Positions 45,308-57,120 of a stretch of DNA of 64,000 nucleotides are shown piece by piece; the stretch's first letter is position 1; each line of letters opens with the position of its first letter. The position numbers and the translations under genes were made by a program. The stretch is from positions 1,674,001-1,738,000 of the forward strand of contig CP136062.1 of assembly GCA_032622095.1 (NCBI GenBank), given 5' to 3'. Below the pieces are notes generated by a model that searched no databases, was not told the DNA's origin, and was given only the letters and a program-made list of their open reading frames with translations. The stretch is from Siphonodentalium dalli. Lineage: Eukaryota > Mollusca > Scaphopoda > Gadilida > Siphonodentaliidae.

Positions 45308-48300
45308 TTATTCATCCAAGATAGTTTTCAAAATAGATTGGAAAACATCTGGAGTAACCTTGGTGCAAATATGATCTTGCATAAGCTTACGCAAAAGCTT
45401 ATTCTTATATTGATCTTCTCCACATGGTTTGGGCTGGATGTTCTTAGATGCATAGTCGCCCATCCATGATGGAGGCTTCTTTGTTCTACTAGATGTCCTA
45501 GGTACTGGCTTCGGTCTGGAATCTGAAAGAGAAATTCTTTCTCTATCTCCACTCTGACTACTACTCGAGGCATCATCATCACCTGAAACATTCGCTTTCG
45601 CACCATCAACAACAACAGTATCTTCTGCAATAGGTGCTAAAGGTACACGGGTAATATCAACAACTTCATCATCAGTATTCTGATCAGCCTCATCATTGCT
45701 ATCACCTGTGGAACGAAGTTCAAGTTGACCTGTCGAATCCTGTGTAGCTGAAATATTAATAACTCTGTCATCACCGACATCAGTTCTAACTTCCCTGAAC
45801 TCATCTATTTGAGTGCGGTCGTCACCACAGGAAGAAGAAATACCACCAGCTTCCAATCTCGCAGGAAAGTCGTCACCCCGACGAGATGGAGCTGAACTGT
45901 CCTCTGCATTAGGAGCAGATTTTATACCTGCAACGCCCTGTGGAACAAAACATATCACCGACTCTTCATCTGAACCATCTATATGGTCTGAACCATTAAT
46001 ATGGTTATCACGAACTTCATCACGTGAAGTATCACTACCAGTACCTGGAATATGACGTTTCCGCACCTTAGGCTCCGGTGGCCGTACAGGTGGGATAAGA
46101 GGATCTACTATTGGAGCATCAGCATCTCTCTGTTCGAGAGGAGATTTAATGGCTGTGTCGTCATCTGGAAAGTCAAAGGGTAAAGAACCAATAGGCAACA
46201 AGTGGTTCCTATGTAAAGTTCTTTGCTTTCCACTGTCATCTTCTAAATTAAAAACAGGAATGTCAGAATTGGGTTGAGATTTAACAGTATAAACTTCAGA
46301 ATCATATTTATCTGCCAATTTATGTCTGCCTTCGAAAGCTAATGTCTTTACTAAGACTTTGTCACCTACATGTATAGTTGCACCACGAAGCTTTCGATTA
46401 TAATATTTGGCATTACTACTCTGAGCACCAGACATAGATTTGGATGCTAATCTGTAAGAATCAGAAAGTCTTTGTCTAAGATCTGAAACATAATCACAGT
46501 AAGAAGTTTGATCAGAATCAGGTTTATTCAGACCAAATAAAACATCAAGAGGTAACCGTGGTTCTCTTCCGAACATCAACTGAAAAGGAGCAAAACCAGT
46601 AGTTGCATGCCTAGTACAATTGTAAGCATGAACAAGAGGACCTATATGTGATTTCCAGTCATGTTTCTGTTCAGGATTAAGAGTACCTAACATACTAATA
46701 AGTGTGCGATTAAATCGCTCTGTAACACCATTCCCCATCGGATGATAAGGAGTAGTTCGGGACTTCTTGATGCTGCAAAGCTGACAAAGTTCAGAAATAA
46801 GATGAGATTCAAAATTAGCACCTTGATCACTATGAATACGTTGAGGATAACCATAATGAATAAAGAAATTGTTAAACAATACATCAGCAGTAGTCTTTGC
46901 CGCCATGTTCCTTGTAGGATAAGCCTGTGCATATTTAGTAAAATGATCTGTCATAACAAGAACATATTGGTAACCACCTTTAGAACAATCAAGAGTAAGA
47001 AAATCAATACAAACAAGTTCAAGAGGTTGAGAAGTAGTGATGAATACTAAAGGTGCTCTGAAATTCGGATTAGTTTTCACTCGTAAACATCTACGACAAT
47101 GTTTTATCCAATCATCGACAGCACTGTCGATACCTGGAAAATAAAATCTTTCTTTCACAAGTGAAACTGTTCTGTCACGACCTGGATGTCCTATATCATT
47201 ATGTAATGATTTAAGAACAAAAGAAATCTGTGAATGTGGTAAAACAAGCTGAGTGGTGGTTTTACCATTAAAAGTGGACTCTCTATAAAGAACTCCTCGC
47301 TGCAACCTAAGCTTAGAAAAATGTCTTAAAAATGCTGAATGAAGCTTAGAAGGGGGAAGGGACTTTCTCTTTGGGCAACTATTTCTTCTCACGGCTGACA
47401 ACCATACGGACAATACATCATCTCTTTCCTGCAATCTTCTCCAATCCTTATAATTCATTTCATCAAGATCATGACCTACATCATCTTGAACAGAATTTAA
47501 AACATCAGTGCTGCAACATAAACTTTCAACAAAAGGTTGCTGCACCTGTAATGAATTACAAATAACTTGAACTGAATCATTTGTAATAATATCTGGAGGA
47601 GGTGTATCCAACCTAGATAAGGCATCTGCATCGGTATTAGATTTACCGGGTCTGTAAACAATATCACATTTAAAAGAACCTAAGGCTGATAACCATCTCT
47701 GTCCAGTAGCATCTAATTTGGCTGAAGTTAAAACATAAGTTAAGGGATTGTTATCAGTATAGACTACAAAATAATTACCATATAAATAGTCATAAAACTT
47801 TTCTGTAACTGCCCACTTTAAAGCTAAAAATTCTAACTTATGTGCCGGGTAATTCTTTTCTGCTGCTGTGGTTCCTCGGCTGCCATACGCAATAACTCTC
47901 TTCACGCCATCAATCTCTTGGTAAAGGACACAACCTAAACCATGAAGGGACGCATCAGTATGGACTTCAAAGGGCCTGCTGTAATCGGGGTAACCTAAAA
48001 TTGGGGGATTAGAAAGACGATCTTTCAAAGTATCAAATGCAGACTGCTGCTCATGCTCCCATTTCCATTTCCCTGTAAAAGAGGATTTAACCTTGTTCTT
48101 TGGCTTCTTTGTATTTGTAGGGGGAAGTAAATCTGCCAAGGGCTTGGCAATCCTGGAAAAATTTGGACAATATTTTCTGTAGTATCCTGCAAAGCCAAGA
48201 AATGATCGCAATTGATCAGAGTTCTTGGGAACTGGCCAGTTGACAATTTTGTCAACTTTCGCAGGATCCGTCTCGATACCTTTCTTTGAAACTACATGGC

Positions 48301-49439
48301 CTACATATGAGACACAGCGCATGAAAAATTTACACTTTGCTGGAGCCAGTTTCAAACCACATTCTCTGAGCCTGTCAAAAACAAATCTAAGTTGCTCCAA
48401 CATCTCTGGAACAGATTTTGACCATACAATGACGTCATCAACATAAATATTACATATATTCCTGTTAAGACCATCGAGGAAGTCTTCCATCATTCTCTGA
48501 AAGCTAGAAGGACTATTGTTCAAACCAAATGCAAGTCTATTATATTCATAGAAACCTAGACCTCCGACAGTAAAAGCTGTTCTCTCCTTGTGCTCCTCTG
48601 CAATTTCCAATTGATGAAAACCAGATTTGAGGTCGAGAACTGAGCAGTACTTGGCACCTGCCTGCTAAGTAATCAAAAAGGTCTTCAGGCCTAGGGAGTG
48701 CATAATTATCTGGAATAGTGCGTTTATTTAAAATTCTAAAATCTGTACACATACGAAGGTCATTTGAACCCTTCTTCCTAACTAAAACAACATTAGAAGA
48801 ATATGGACTGTGAGATCGGCGTATAATGCCGGCAGCTAACAACTGGTGAAGATGATTTCTCACTTCATCAATCTTGCTAGGAGGTAAACGTCTCGGACGA
48901 TCCTTGAAAGGTGTAGAATCATACATGTCGATCCTATGCTTAACTGCACTGTAAAAACCTAAGTCAAGATCATGCTGTGAAAAAACATCTGAAAACTCTT
49001 TGATGAGATTCAATGCAACAGATATATCCTTTACATCATCAAGAGAAGAAACATCAATAGTAATTTTATCAAGAAATGAAGAGGTAGTCTCTGAACCTGG
49101 GGAGGTTTCAATATCTTGCTCAACAGAGACTGGCTGTACCTGACAAATAACAGAGTTGGGTGCTATACTAATAGTCCTAGAAGAAATATTTGACAAGTGA
49201 ACATCAACAGTATCAGTGCTCTTGAAATCATATTTCACAATATATGGTCCTATCTCTAAAAATTTGAACCGCTCATCATCTGGGAGAGGCTGCAAAATAG
49301 CACATGTGGGTTGGTAAGGAATCTTGTGATCAATAAAACCAGTAACAACTTTCTTAGTATTAGGATGGAGAATAACATGAGTATTCTCAGCAGACTTTAC
49401 ATGACCTAGAACAAAGTTGTGTTTAGCAAGTTCGTTCTC
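45308..49439 (-). pseudogene. pol: Ty3/gypsy pol: RT, RNase H, integrase (frameshifted)
   Basis: The first section (49439 to about 48660) has an open start in frame with the upstream protease and holds early RT motifs ('LRMCTDFRILNK'). The second (from 48610, 1100 codons) carries the RT active site 'YVDD' (residues 56-59), RNase H acids (D219, E260, D286 and an Asp near 327-329), integrase zinc finger (H470, H475, C505, C508) and D536, D595, E631 (D-58-D-35-E). A ~290-residue acidic, Ser/Pro-rich tail follows. The sections are out of register because CCTG is doubled at 48657-48664. No chromodomain was recognised. Apart from that lesion the long frame is intact, which fits a young insertion. 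Confidence 0.93.
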
Positions 49440-50375
49440 TCAAGAAATCATGCATCTGAATGCCATAAACCAAGATGATGACAAGTTTGCATTCTGTAAA
49501 AACCTGTTACCATGTGCATCTTTGCACAACTGCATGAGTTCTGAAAGAATATTAGTTCCTAGCAAAACTGGTACTGACATGTTATAATAACTGTTTGGCA
49601 CTACAAGAAAAATGAACTCTTTGCCGGAATCTTGTCCTAATGAAGGAACTGTAACAGGACACTGAATGTATCCAAGGTAAGGAAGTTTCTTGCCATCAGC
49701 ACACTCTATATTAAGTATAACAGACAAGGGCTGCAATGGAATATGTTTCAAGAAAGTGCTGTAAAATTGCTCGCAATTTGTGGAGCAAGTCGAACCTGTA
49801 TCAACAAGAGCCTTAGTATTGTAACCTGAAACAGTAATATCTGACTCTGTAGCATTTCCATTTATACAATGTTCCTTATTGGAATCATTAACAAATTGAG
49901 ATTTGTTAATAAATCTCCGGGATCTATCCTGTGGACGAAAAAATTTATCTCTATCATAGTAGCGATAGTATCCACCTTTCCTACAACCAAACGCTTTATG
50001 CGTCAAATCACCACATTTCCAACATCCGGTGTATCTACCAGATACATACTCTCCTTGTAACCTATCATTTGTGTGATTACTATAATCATTTCTCTCATCT
50101 GAAACATTATGTGACTCCTTCTGAAAATAATGAGCATTATCGCTTCTCTTCGTATACTGCCTTCTGCGATTCCAATTCCTATATCTCTGCGCACGCCGTC
50201 TGGAGTAAGAGTTATAACCACTGTTATAATTATCATTTATGTAATAATCATCATTGCTGTAATTATTATCATAACTATTTTCACTATTTCTCTTCAACTC
50301 CTCTATCCGAACTGTCAATTCCAATATCTCAGCCTGTATCTTCAACATAACTTCCTCTGAAATCTGTGACGCCAT
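49440..50375 (-). CDS. Ty3/gypsy gag-like zinc knuckle plus aspartic protease
   Basis: 311 residues. A predicted coiled-coil stretch (about 7-30) is followed by an Asn/Tyr-rich region, an Arg-rich basic block (58-73), a CCHC zinc knuckle 'CWKCGDLTHKAFGC' (118-131) and a retroviral-type protease with 'LVDTGST' (190-196) and 'LLGTN' (271-275). The ATG is preceded by no competing in-frame start. The frame ends at TGA (49440-49442), and the pol frame continues in the same register right after it. No matrix or capsid domain is visible, which is unusual for a gag. Either the family has a reduced gag or a capsid segment was lost. Confidence 0.85.
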   Translation of the reverse strand: MASQISEEVMLKIQAEILELTVRIEELKRNSENSYDNNYSNDDYYINDNYNSGYNSYSRRRAQRYRNWNRRRQYTKRSDNAHYFQKESHNVSDERNDYSNHTNDRLQGEYVSGRYTGCWKCGDLTHKAFGCRKGGYYRYYDRDKFFRPQDRSRRFINKSQFVNDSNKEHCINGNATESDITVSGYNTKALVDTGSTCSTNCEQFYSTFLKHIPLQPLSVILNIECADGKKLPYLGYIQCPVTVPSLGQDSGKEFIFLVVPNSYYNMSVPVLLGTNILSELMQLCKDAHGNRFLQNANLSSSWFMAFRCMIS

Positions 50376-52614
50376 CTTTCGCTAACTCGCAAATAGCTAG
50401 GAAAAATTTGAAAATATTTCAACCACGATCGACCTACAAATTCTAAGAAATATCTCTGAAAAAAAAAACAAATGTCACTTTAACTAACTGGAATAAAAAA
50501 TAATTCGAGTCGAAACCTACAAGAAAATTCGGGGAAAAAAATCACTAAGTGTAAAGGTCAAAGTAATAACCTTGCTGAACGCTGAAAACGTCATGTGAAA
50601 ATAGACTAAACTCAATATCTAAAAAACCGACGCGATGAAATTTATACAGAAAAACCTAAGTATTTTCTGCCTACCAACTCAGAAATCACTGAAAAACAAA
50701 ATTCATTTTGTAATTAAACCTGCGGAAAAAAAACAATTCTGCGGAAAAATTTAATTGAAGAAAAAGTCCAACTACGTAAGAAAATTTCTGAAAAATAAAA
50801 ATTTCTCAAGTTTGCTGTAAATCAGAACACTGTAAGTCACCTACAATTTAACTACCAAGCGAATACCTACAAATCGCATCAAAATTCAAAATTAATCTGC
50901 GATTAAATATTCAAGTCATCTATTTCCGCTCGCTATCTGACGTCAACTGAAAAAATTTCAAAGTCAGATCTAACCTGATCAATCACAAACTACAACTCAA
51001 CAATGGAAAAATAAATTAATTTTCCACGACGTCACTAACAAGTCACCTAATTTCAAGTTAATTGTGCCGTCCGGCGACAAAACTGAAATATAATCAATCA
51101 CGTGTTGACACAACAACACAAATGAATATTAACATTCACCGTCAACTGAAAGTTGATTCGAAAAATTATTTTCCGAACTTGCTCTGAAAAATCACCTATT
51201 TTCGAGCTATATACTCCACCGTCAACTACAAAATTCTCAAATCACAATTCACCGTCACTGAAAATCAATAAAGATTTTTACAATCACCTATTGTCCCACT
51301 ATAAATTCACCGTCGTCTGAAAATTTGAACACAAATTTCACTTCCGCTTGCATGCTAAGTGTGGACTGGCTGAAAATTTATAAGTTTTCTTGCCGACAAC
51401 TGCTACTAATTAGTTTGGTTAAGTTAACTTCCACCTAATTAGTGTCGCGAAGAATTTAATTTATGCACCTATCTGATGAAATGAGATGAAAGCAAGCGCA
51501 ATGCGTACTTGGCTCACAAAAAAAAATTTAGTGGGAAAGAGGGTGTGGCAGGGGAGGGTTCAGGGTTGACTCACCGTTAACCTGAGACTCCGACAACTGC
51601 AGACTTCGACACCAACTTACCATGTCACGACTATCAACAAACCAAGATGACAACACCTGCTTGTACTACCAGAACTAGTTGGGACAATTTGTCCAACATC
51701 GGGTCTGAAAACTACTAACTTATTAATGCAAAGTCAGAATTGCATTGCATAATGTTGGAGACAAAAAGTATTTATCACACCGTCACAACAAAGTGACGAC
51801 CGAATGTCAAGAAATTTAGAAAAATTCTCGACCAACTTCGGTTTCAGAAAATCTCCGGTAATATGCAATGAAATTCACTTTGCAATTCACAAGCTGACAT
51901 TTGGCCTACATGTATGCATTTATCAACAGATGTCACTTTATGACAATATTTCGATCAAAGAATAAACATTGACAGCATACAATACATAATGTGTGGCTGG
52001 ACTGATATATTATATACCTAACTACACCTATAGTTACCTAAACAAAAGCTAATTATAAGCTTTTAAATGCTACTTGATCAGAAGATTTGAAAATAGACTA
52101 TACACGTGTTTATTTGTTTACTTTGTTCTGATCAATAGAAAATGTGACCCGGTGACGAAACGAAAACGAAACCACGGACTACCGAATTCCGGAAAACACA
52201 ACTTTACCGGGTTTCAATTTACCAAAATCGGACAACAAAATATTGGCAGATAATAAATCGAATTTAAAGTTTGGACTTTGCCCAAATGCTAAAAACGACT
52301 AAACAGAGCTGACAATACAAAAATTTAGACATAATTATAATATTAAAGGAATACAGCCACACCAAAACAATGTGTTTACAAATTTCACTGAATAACATGA
52401 AAATTTATCAAATTTTCAACAGAATTTATGTTTTTATGACTTTTTAAGCATAAAACTGTTCAAATCGTATTGTCTCTTCCACTCCAACGCTGAATATCTC
52501 CAGAAATCCTGATTGTCATTTTTTCACAGTTTTTGAAGCACGAAAACACGAATTTCTACAACGTTCCAATTTTCACACCAATTTCAAAGTTCCACACTAT
52601 AATCAGAGCTATAG
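50376..52614. other. Long untranslated leader of the Ty3/gypsy element
   Basis: 2.2 kb of AT-rich DNA with no frame above about 60 codons on either strand. A normal Ty3 leader is far shorter. No capsid-like coding was recognised. In element orientation it ends at the ATG of the gag-like frame. Confidence 0.6.
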
Positions 52615-52632
52615 CTATACGAATGGGTGCCA
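52615..52632 (-). other. Candidate primer-binding site
   Basis: In element orientation TGGCACCCATTCGTATAG starts one base after the 5' LTR. TGG is the expected complement of a tRNA CCA end. I cannot assign the tRNA by eye. Confidence 0.5.
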
Positions 52633-52633
52633 T

Positions 52634-53744
52634 TGTGGTAGAGCACAGGGTGGGTCTTAAGTGAACCATCAGTCGCTATATCACAAACATTTATGGGCTC
52701 TGAGTCTTGATCAGGCAGGGTCTATAGAAACACTACGCCTACCTTTAAAAGTCTTCATCATGCATTTATTGAATATTCATTCTATACCAAACGGAACACA
52801 TCCAACAAGCATCACAACATGGATGACATCACAACACATCTATACAGCTTGACAGCAACACCACAACATCACATCGAGCATCAATCATCAATCGAGAAAA
52901 AGGACCCTGGTGAACAAATACATAGGTTGTAGTTGCTGCAGAATAAATATCCAGTATGGATATTAATAAATATATGAAATGTGATTGTGTCAATAAACCA
53001 ACTTCCCTATTGTCGATATAAACAACTATTTTGACACAATCCTAACTGTGACGAACAGTTAGAAATAAAACCTACATGCTAGTATAAAAGGGTGATTATG
53101 AACGCAGTGTGCGATTTCCAACTTCACTAAACTATTGGGCAAATATATATTGCAAATGTGATGTAGTTCTAAACATCCAAAACGAAGACAATAGTATTAA
53201 AATACAGATATAATAATGGGTAAAAACGTAACAGAATATCACATACCATATCGTAGGAACATAGGTCAAGATGTCATAACGTAATTTACATTAAACTATA
53301 TAACTTCTACATTCTTCAGGCATAGAAGAATGTACGCTTACACTGAGTGTCACGACGGAACGATGTTGTCGCATCGAACGCTAATTATCAACTGAAAAGC
53401 GCGGCGAATAAAGTTACCTGTGATTGTCTGAGACACCTTAGTATCAGACAGTTAGATCTCAGATTGGGCGCTAACATAGACAGAGTAGACTCAGTGGACA
53501 AGGAATTGGGCTAAGTTAAGAATATGAAATAGCGAAATGCAGAACAGGTATGCGGCTGGGGACGGGAAGTGTAAAGAACGGAATAGCGCGAAATGGAATG
53601 AAATGGACCAAGTACGCGGAATGAAATGATAATGCAGCTATACAATGTATATTAGTGAGTTAGGTATAATAACTTAGTTAGTATACATGTGTAGCATCTA
53701 ATAAAGGCATATACTGTTTTGGTATATAAAATAGCACTGTCACA
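52634..53744 (-). repeat. 5' LTR of the Ty3/gypsy element
   Basis: 1111 bp, and about 99% identical to the other LTR outside a ~50-bp segment near 53330-53385 that is absent there. A 63-codon frame found in both LTRs runs antisense to the element and looks incidental. Confidence 0.93.
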
Positions 53745-54645
53745 CATTTAATATAGGAGCATTTAGAATATAAAACATAGTGTGTAACATTCAATTGTGC
53801 TTATGGATAGTGGATTAAGCAGTGTTAAACCATCAAAGAGATTCACTGGACATCGATTGTGAGTAAACAAATTCAATTTACGCGGCATTTATGAATGTAT
53901 TTCCGCTGTTTATTTTATCTTGATAGAAACCGCGCACCTGGCCAAAACCCAGCGAGCGGGACTCTGCGCGCCTACATTTTCTAAAAATGAAAGTCTGCCG
54001 GTATATGTGTACATGTGCATATGTACATGTAATAAGTAATAATTTAGAATTAACAGTTACCAAATTATGAAAATTTCCTCAATAATATCCTAATAGTATA
54101 CATGTAGAATAACGATCATATTAAGAATCCGTTATTTTCCGCAAAACACTTTGTGTGAGCGGAGCGTTTGTATATATACATCATGTAAATAGTGAGCGAT
54201 AAGCAAAACACCGTGGCGATTGATTAGGTTGAGAGTGATTCATGGTGACCCATTCAACACCAAAATCTGAGATTTAGCTTATTAAATGGCAATACCGGTA
54301 ATGATGTATGTTGTAAATAAGTTCATGATTCCACTGAATTGTAGGGGCTATGAATCATTGCTGCCTTATCGTAGCGAAAATTTGATATAACCCTTTCTTT
54401 ACTAAATGGATTCTCCCACCAAGTAAAAAAGAATTTATTTGAATTATCTATTATTCATTCAGAGGGGTGTTCAGGAAATGCAAGCAGATGACAACAGACT
54501 AACAGATAATACATACATGTACATGTGTAGAAGGATATCTATTAATTGGTTGGAAATGTTCAGAAAAGTTCAACAAACGACTTTATCTGAACACTTCCCA
54601 CAACATCTACTTGTCAATAAGCATTTAGTAAAGGAAGGGTTAATA

Positions 54646-57120
54646 GCAACCACCCCAGTGGGTGTTTATACCTAAATGCATGTGAATTATGACGTCATAT
54701 AATTTTTATATAATTTTTATATAATTTTTATATATTTCTATATACCATGAGAGAAATTACCGGGTACGTTTATTTGTTAATTTAACACGTGACTTCCGGG
54801 TGGCTACTGCGCAGAATCCAGCAGAAACTACAGGGTGCTCCGATATAACGGAGGAATATGCAGACAACAACAACAACTGATCAAATTCATTCCCAAATTC
54901 TAGAATGTACCCGACTTTCAAGTTTAACCTATTCAGTTCTTTCTGAGGATTAACTACAGCCTTTTCATCTGATAAAAATCATTGGTATATCATTAGCATA
55001 ATAATTAATTACCCCCCCCCCCCCGTCAAGCGACCGTCCTGTCAGTGTCATCCGGCTTACGGTAGTTACTTGATCGGAAATTACTTCCGTATATCCCATA
55101 GACCGATAAGGCCTTCACCTTCGCTTCATGGCAAACAATTTTCACAAATGTACGAGTGTACGTAGATTAATTAATCGCTTGAGTTCGTGACAATCGACAG
55201 TTACTGTGTTAGGCTTCACTGTAAACTGTTACAGACAACAATGATCAAGATTCCAGAATCATTCAATCAACCAAAAAGTTCGAAGTTCAAAGAAAGATAA
55301 AAAAATGAAAGAACGAATTCTGTGTTATGTGAATTGTAAATTGTGATACTAAAATTGTAGTATGTTTCCTAGTTACCAACTTCAACTTCAACTTAAGTTC
55401 AAGGAATTGATATCTGATGAGGATTCTTGTGGAGTTGTGAACACAACAGCACAATGCGTGCTCCTGGAGGTATTTTTCTCCAAATCCAAGATTTTTTTAA
55501 AGGTAGGTCTGTTTGCTTTAAATTAAAAATTAAATTTTGATTATTATTTCATTTAATCATTTTTGATCATTTGACAATTTGTCGTGGTCATTCGTTGGTC
55601 ATCAGTGTCACAGTCAGTGTGTTTGTCGTCATTCGTGTTTGGTTGTCGTCTGTCGTTTTTCGTCCTTGGTAGTTTGTCGTCGTGTTTATTGTTGGTCGTT
55701 TTTTTTCATCCTTTGTTCATTTGTTTGTGATCAGTCGTGGTTTTTGTGGCAAGTACACCGCAGCCCAAATGTAGTTAGCCAGTGGAGCCGCGGTGTACAA
55801 TGTAGTGCATTTCGGACGCAGTGGCAATGCTAACTGCACCGTGGTCAACTGGAAACTTGTTTTGTCCAGCAGGGTACATTATATCCCGTAGATTTGGACT
55901 AGGATTACCTAAGCACAAACCAGGCGAAAAAAAAATACATGTACTGTAGGTTACACATAATTTTGAAACCTGCAGGCCTGGGTCGATGTGTTTGTCATCA
56001 AGACATTTTTCGTCATCGATCATTCGACATCGTGTTCATCTTTGGCTGTTTGTTTTTCGTCATCAGTAATTTTTCGTCATCGATTGTTCGACATCGTGTT
56101 AGTCGTTGGCCATTTGTTTTTCGTCATCAGTCGGTATTTGTCTTCGTTGTTGTTTGTTGCCATTTGCCATCGTCATCCTCGCCATTTATCTGTCATTTGC
56201 CACCATTCGTCAGCCGGTGTGTTTTTTCGTTAGTTGTTTTTCATCATCGGTCATTTGTTCATCGGTTGTTTTTCGGAAATTCTGTCTGTGTGTGGGACCA
56301 CTTAACTGTGGTGCGGTTAGCATTGCCACCGCAGCTGAAATGCAACTACACCGCGGCGCCACCGGCTAACAGTTGGGTCGTGATGTAATTGCCATTCGGC
56401 ATGGTGTATTTGCCACGGTGTACTTTCATCAAACTGAAAAAAGACAATACAACCCAGAAATCTAACCACGGTGTACATGCCATTCGACCGTGAGGGTAGT
56501 TGCCTTTCGGCCGCAGTGAACTTGCCGTTTGGCCATATGTACTTGCCGTTCGGCTGCGGTGCTCAATTGCAGTTACAAACACTGACACCGCAGCCGAACA
56601 GCAAATACACTGCGGTGCCAATGGATACTTGTTTTGTCCAGCGGGGTACATGTATTGTATGTCTACTTTGATCCCGGAAATGGGCGGGTCCAATTTCATG
56701 AGTGACCATGTCCTTGACCATGACCTCGCTCATATACATGTACATAGGTACATAGAACTTCTGTCTCTGTGTGTTATAGACTTGAAAACTGCACGACTGA
56801 TCGGACTAAAATTTGGTTATAATGTACCAAAGGCCTACTTTGATCCCGGGAACTATATGGGTGGGTCCAATTTCATATGCGACTGTGTCCTTGACTGCGA
56901 CCTCGATATATACTCATACATTGTACATGTATACCGGTTGGCAACGTTGTTCCCTAAAGAGCCCGGATGAAGTCAGGCACATCAGCTAAGTATACCGGTA
57001 CAGACTTTCATTTTTGAGGCGCGCGATCGCTCTTGCGCACCATCGCACGGCTAAAACTGAAAACCAGCGAGCGATCGATTGCGCACCTAGGCCAAATACA
57101 GAGAGCGAACCTGATAACGC
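54646..57120 (+). repeat. Second copy of segment R1
   Basis: It matches 1166-3920 throughout, with small indels (a C13 run at 55012, loss of about 300 bp near 56745 and loss of a ~21-bp unit near 56125). It is sandwiched between the interrupted and the intact copies of the 1.14-kb repeat. It includes rearranged MITE M1 pieces at 55747-55876 (inverted left half) and about 56300-56652 (right part). Confidence 0.8.

Larger units (their letters stand above)
43550..53744 (-). mobile_element. Ty3/gypsy LTR retrotransposon, 10.2 kb
   Basis: Read on the minus strand the order is 5' LTR (52634-53744), candidate primer site, 2.2-kb leader, gag-like/protease frame, pol (RT, RNase H, integrase), polypurine tract, 3' LTR (43550-44610). 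The 4-bp duplication CATT lies at 43546-43549 and 53745-53748. RT before RNase H before integrase is the Ty3/gypsy order. The LTRs differ at only about ten sites plus one ~50-bp indel, so it inserted recently. It is broken by an in-frame stop after the protease and a frameshift in RT. No envelope gene is seen. Confidence 0.95.
27571..54645 (+). repeat. Interrupted copy of a 1.14-kb repeat (locus Y)
   Basis: The parts 27571-27676, 43416-43549 and 53749-54645, read as one, follow 57121-58263 almost base for base. The first break is at CCGG and holds the Ginger element. The second is at CATT and holds the LTR element. Each target word is present on both sides of its insertion and only once in the uninterrupted copy. 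The repeat itself has no recognised gene; a 78-codon frame near its end is also present in the other copy but has no known domain. Confidence 0.9.

Noticed and set aside
52661-52852. 63-codon frame conserved in both LTRs
   Set aside because: It is antisense to the element, and LTR identity alone explains its conservation.
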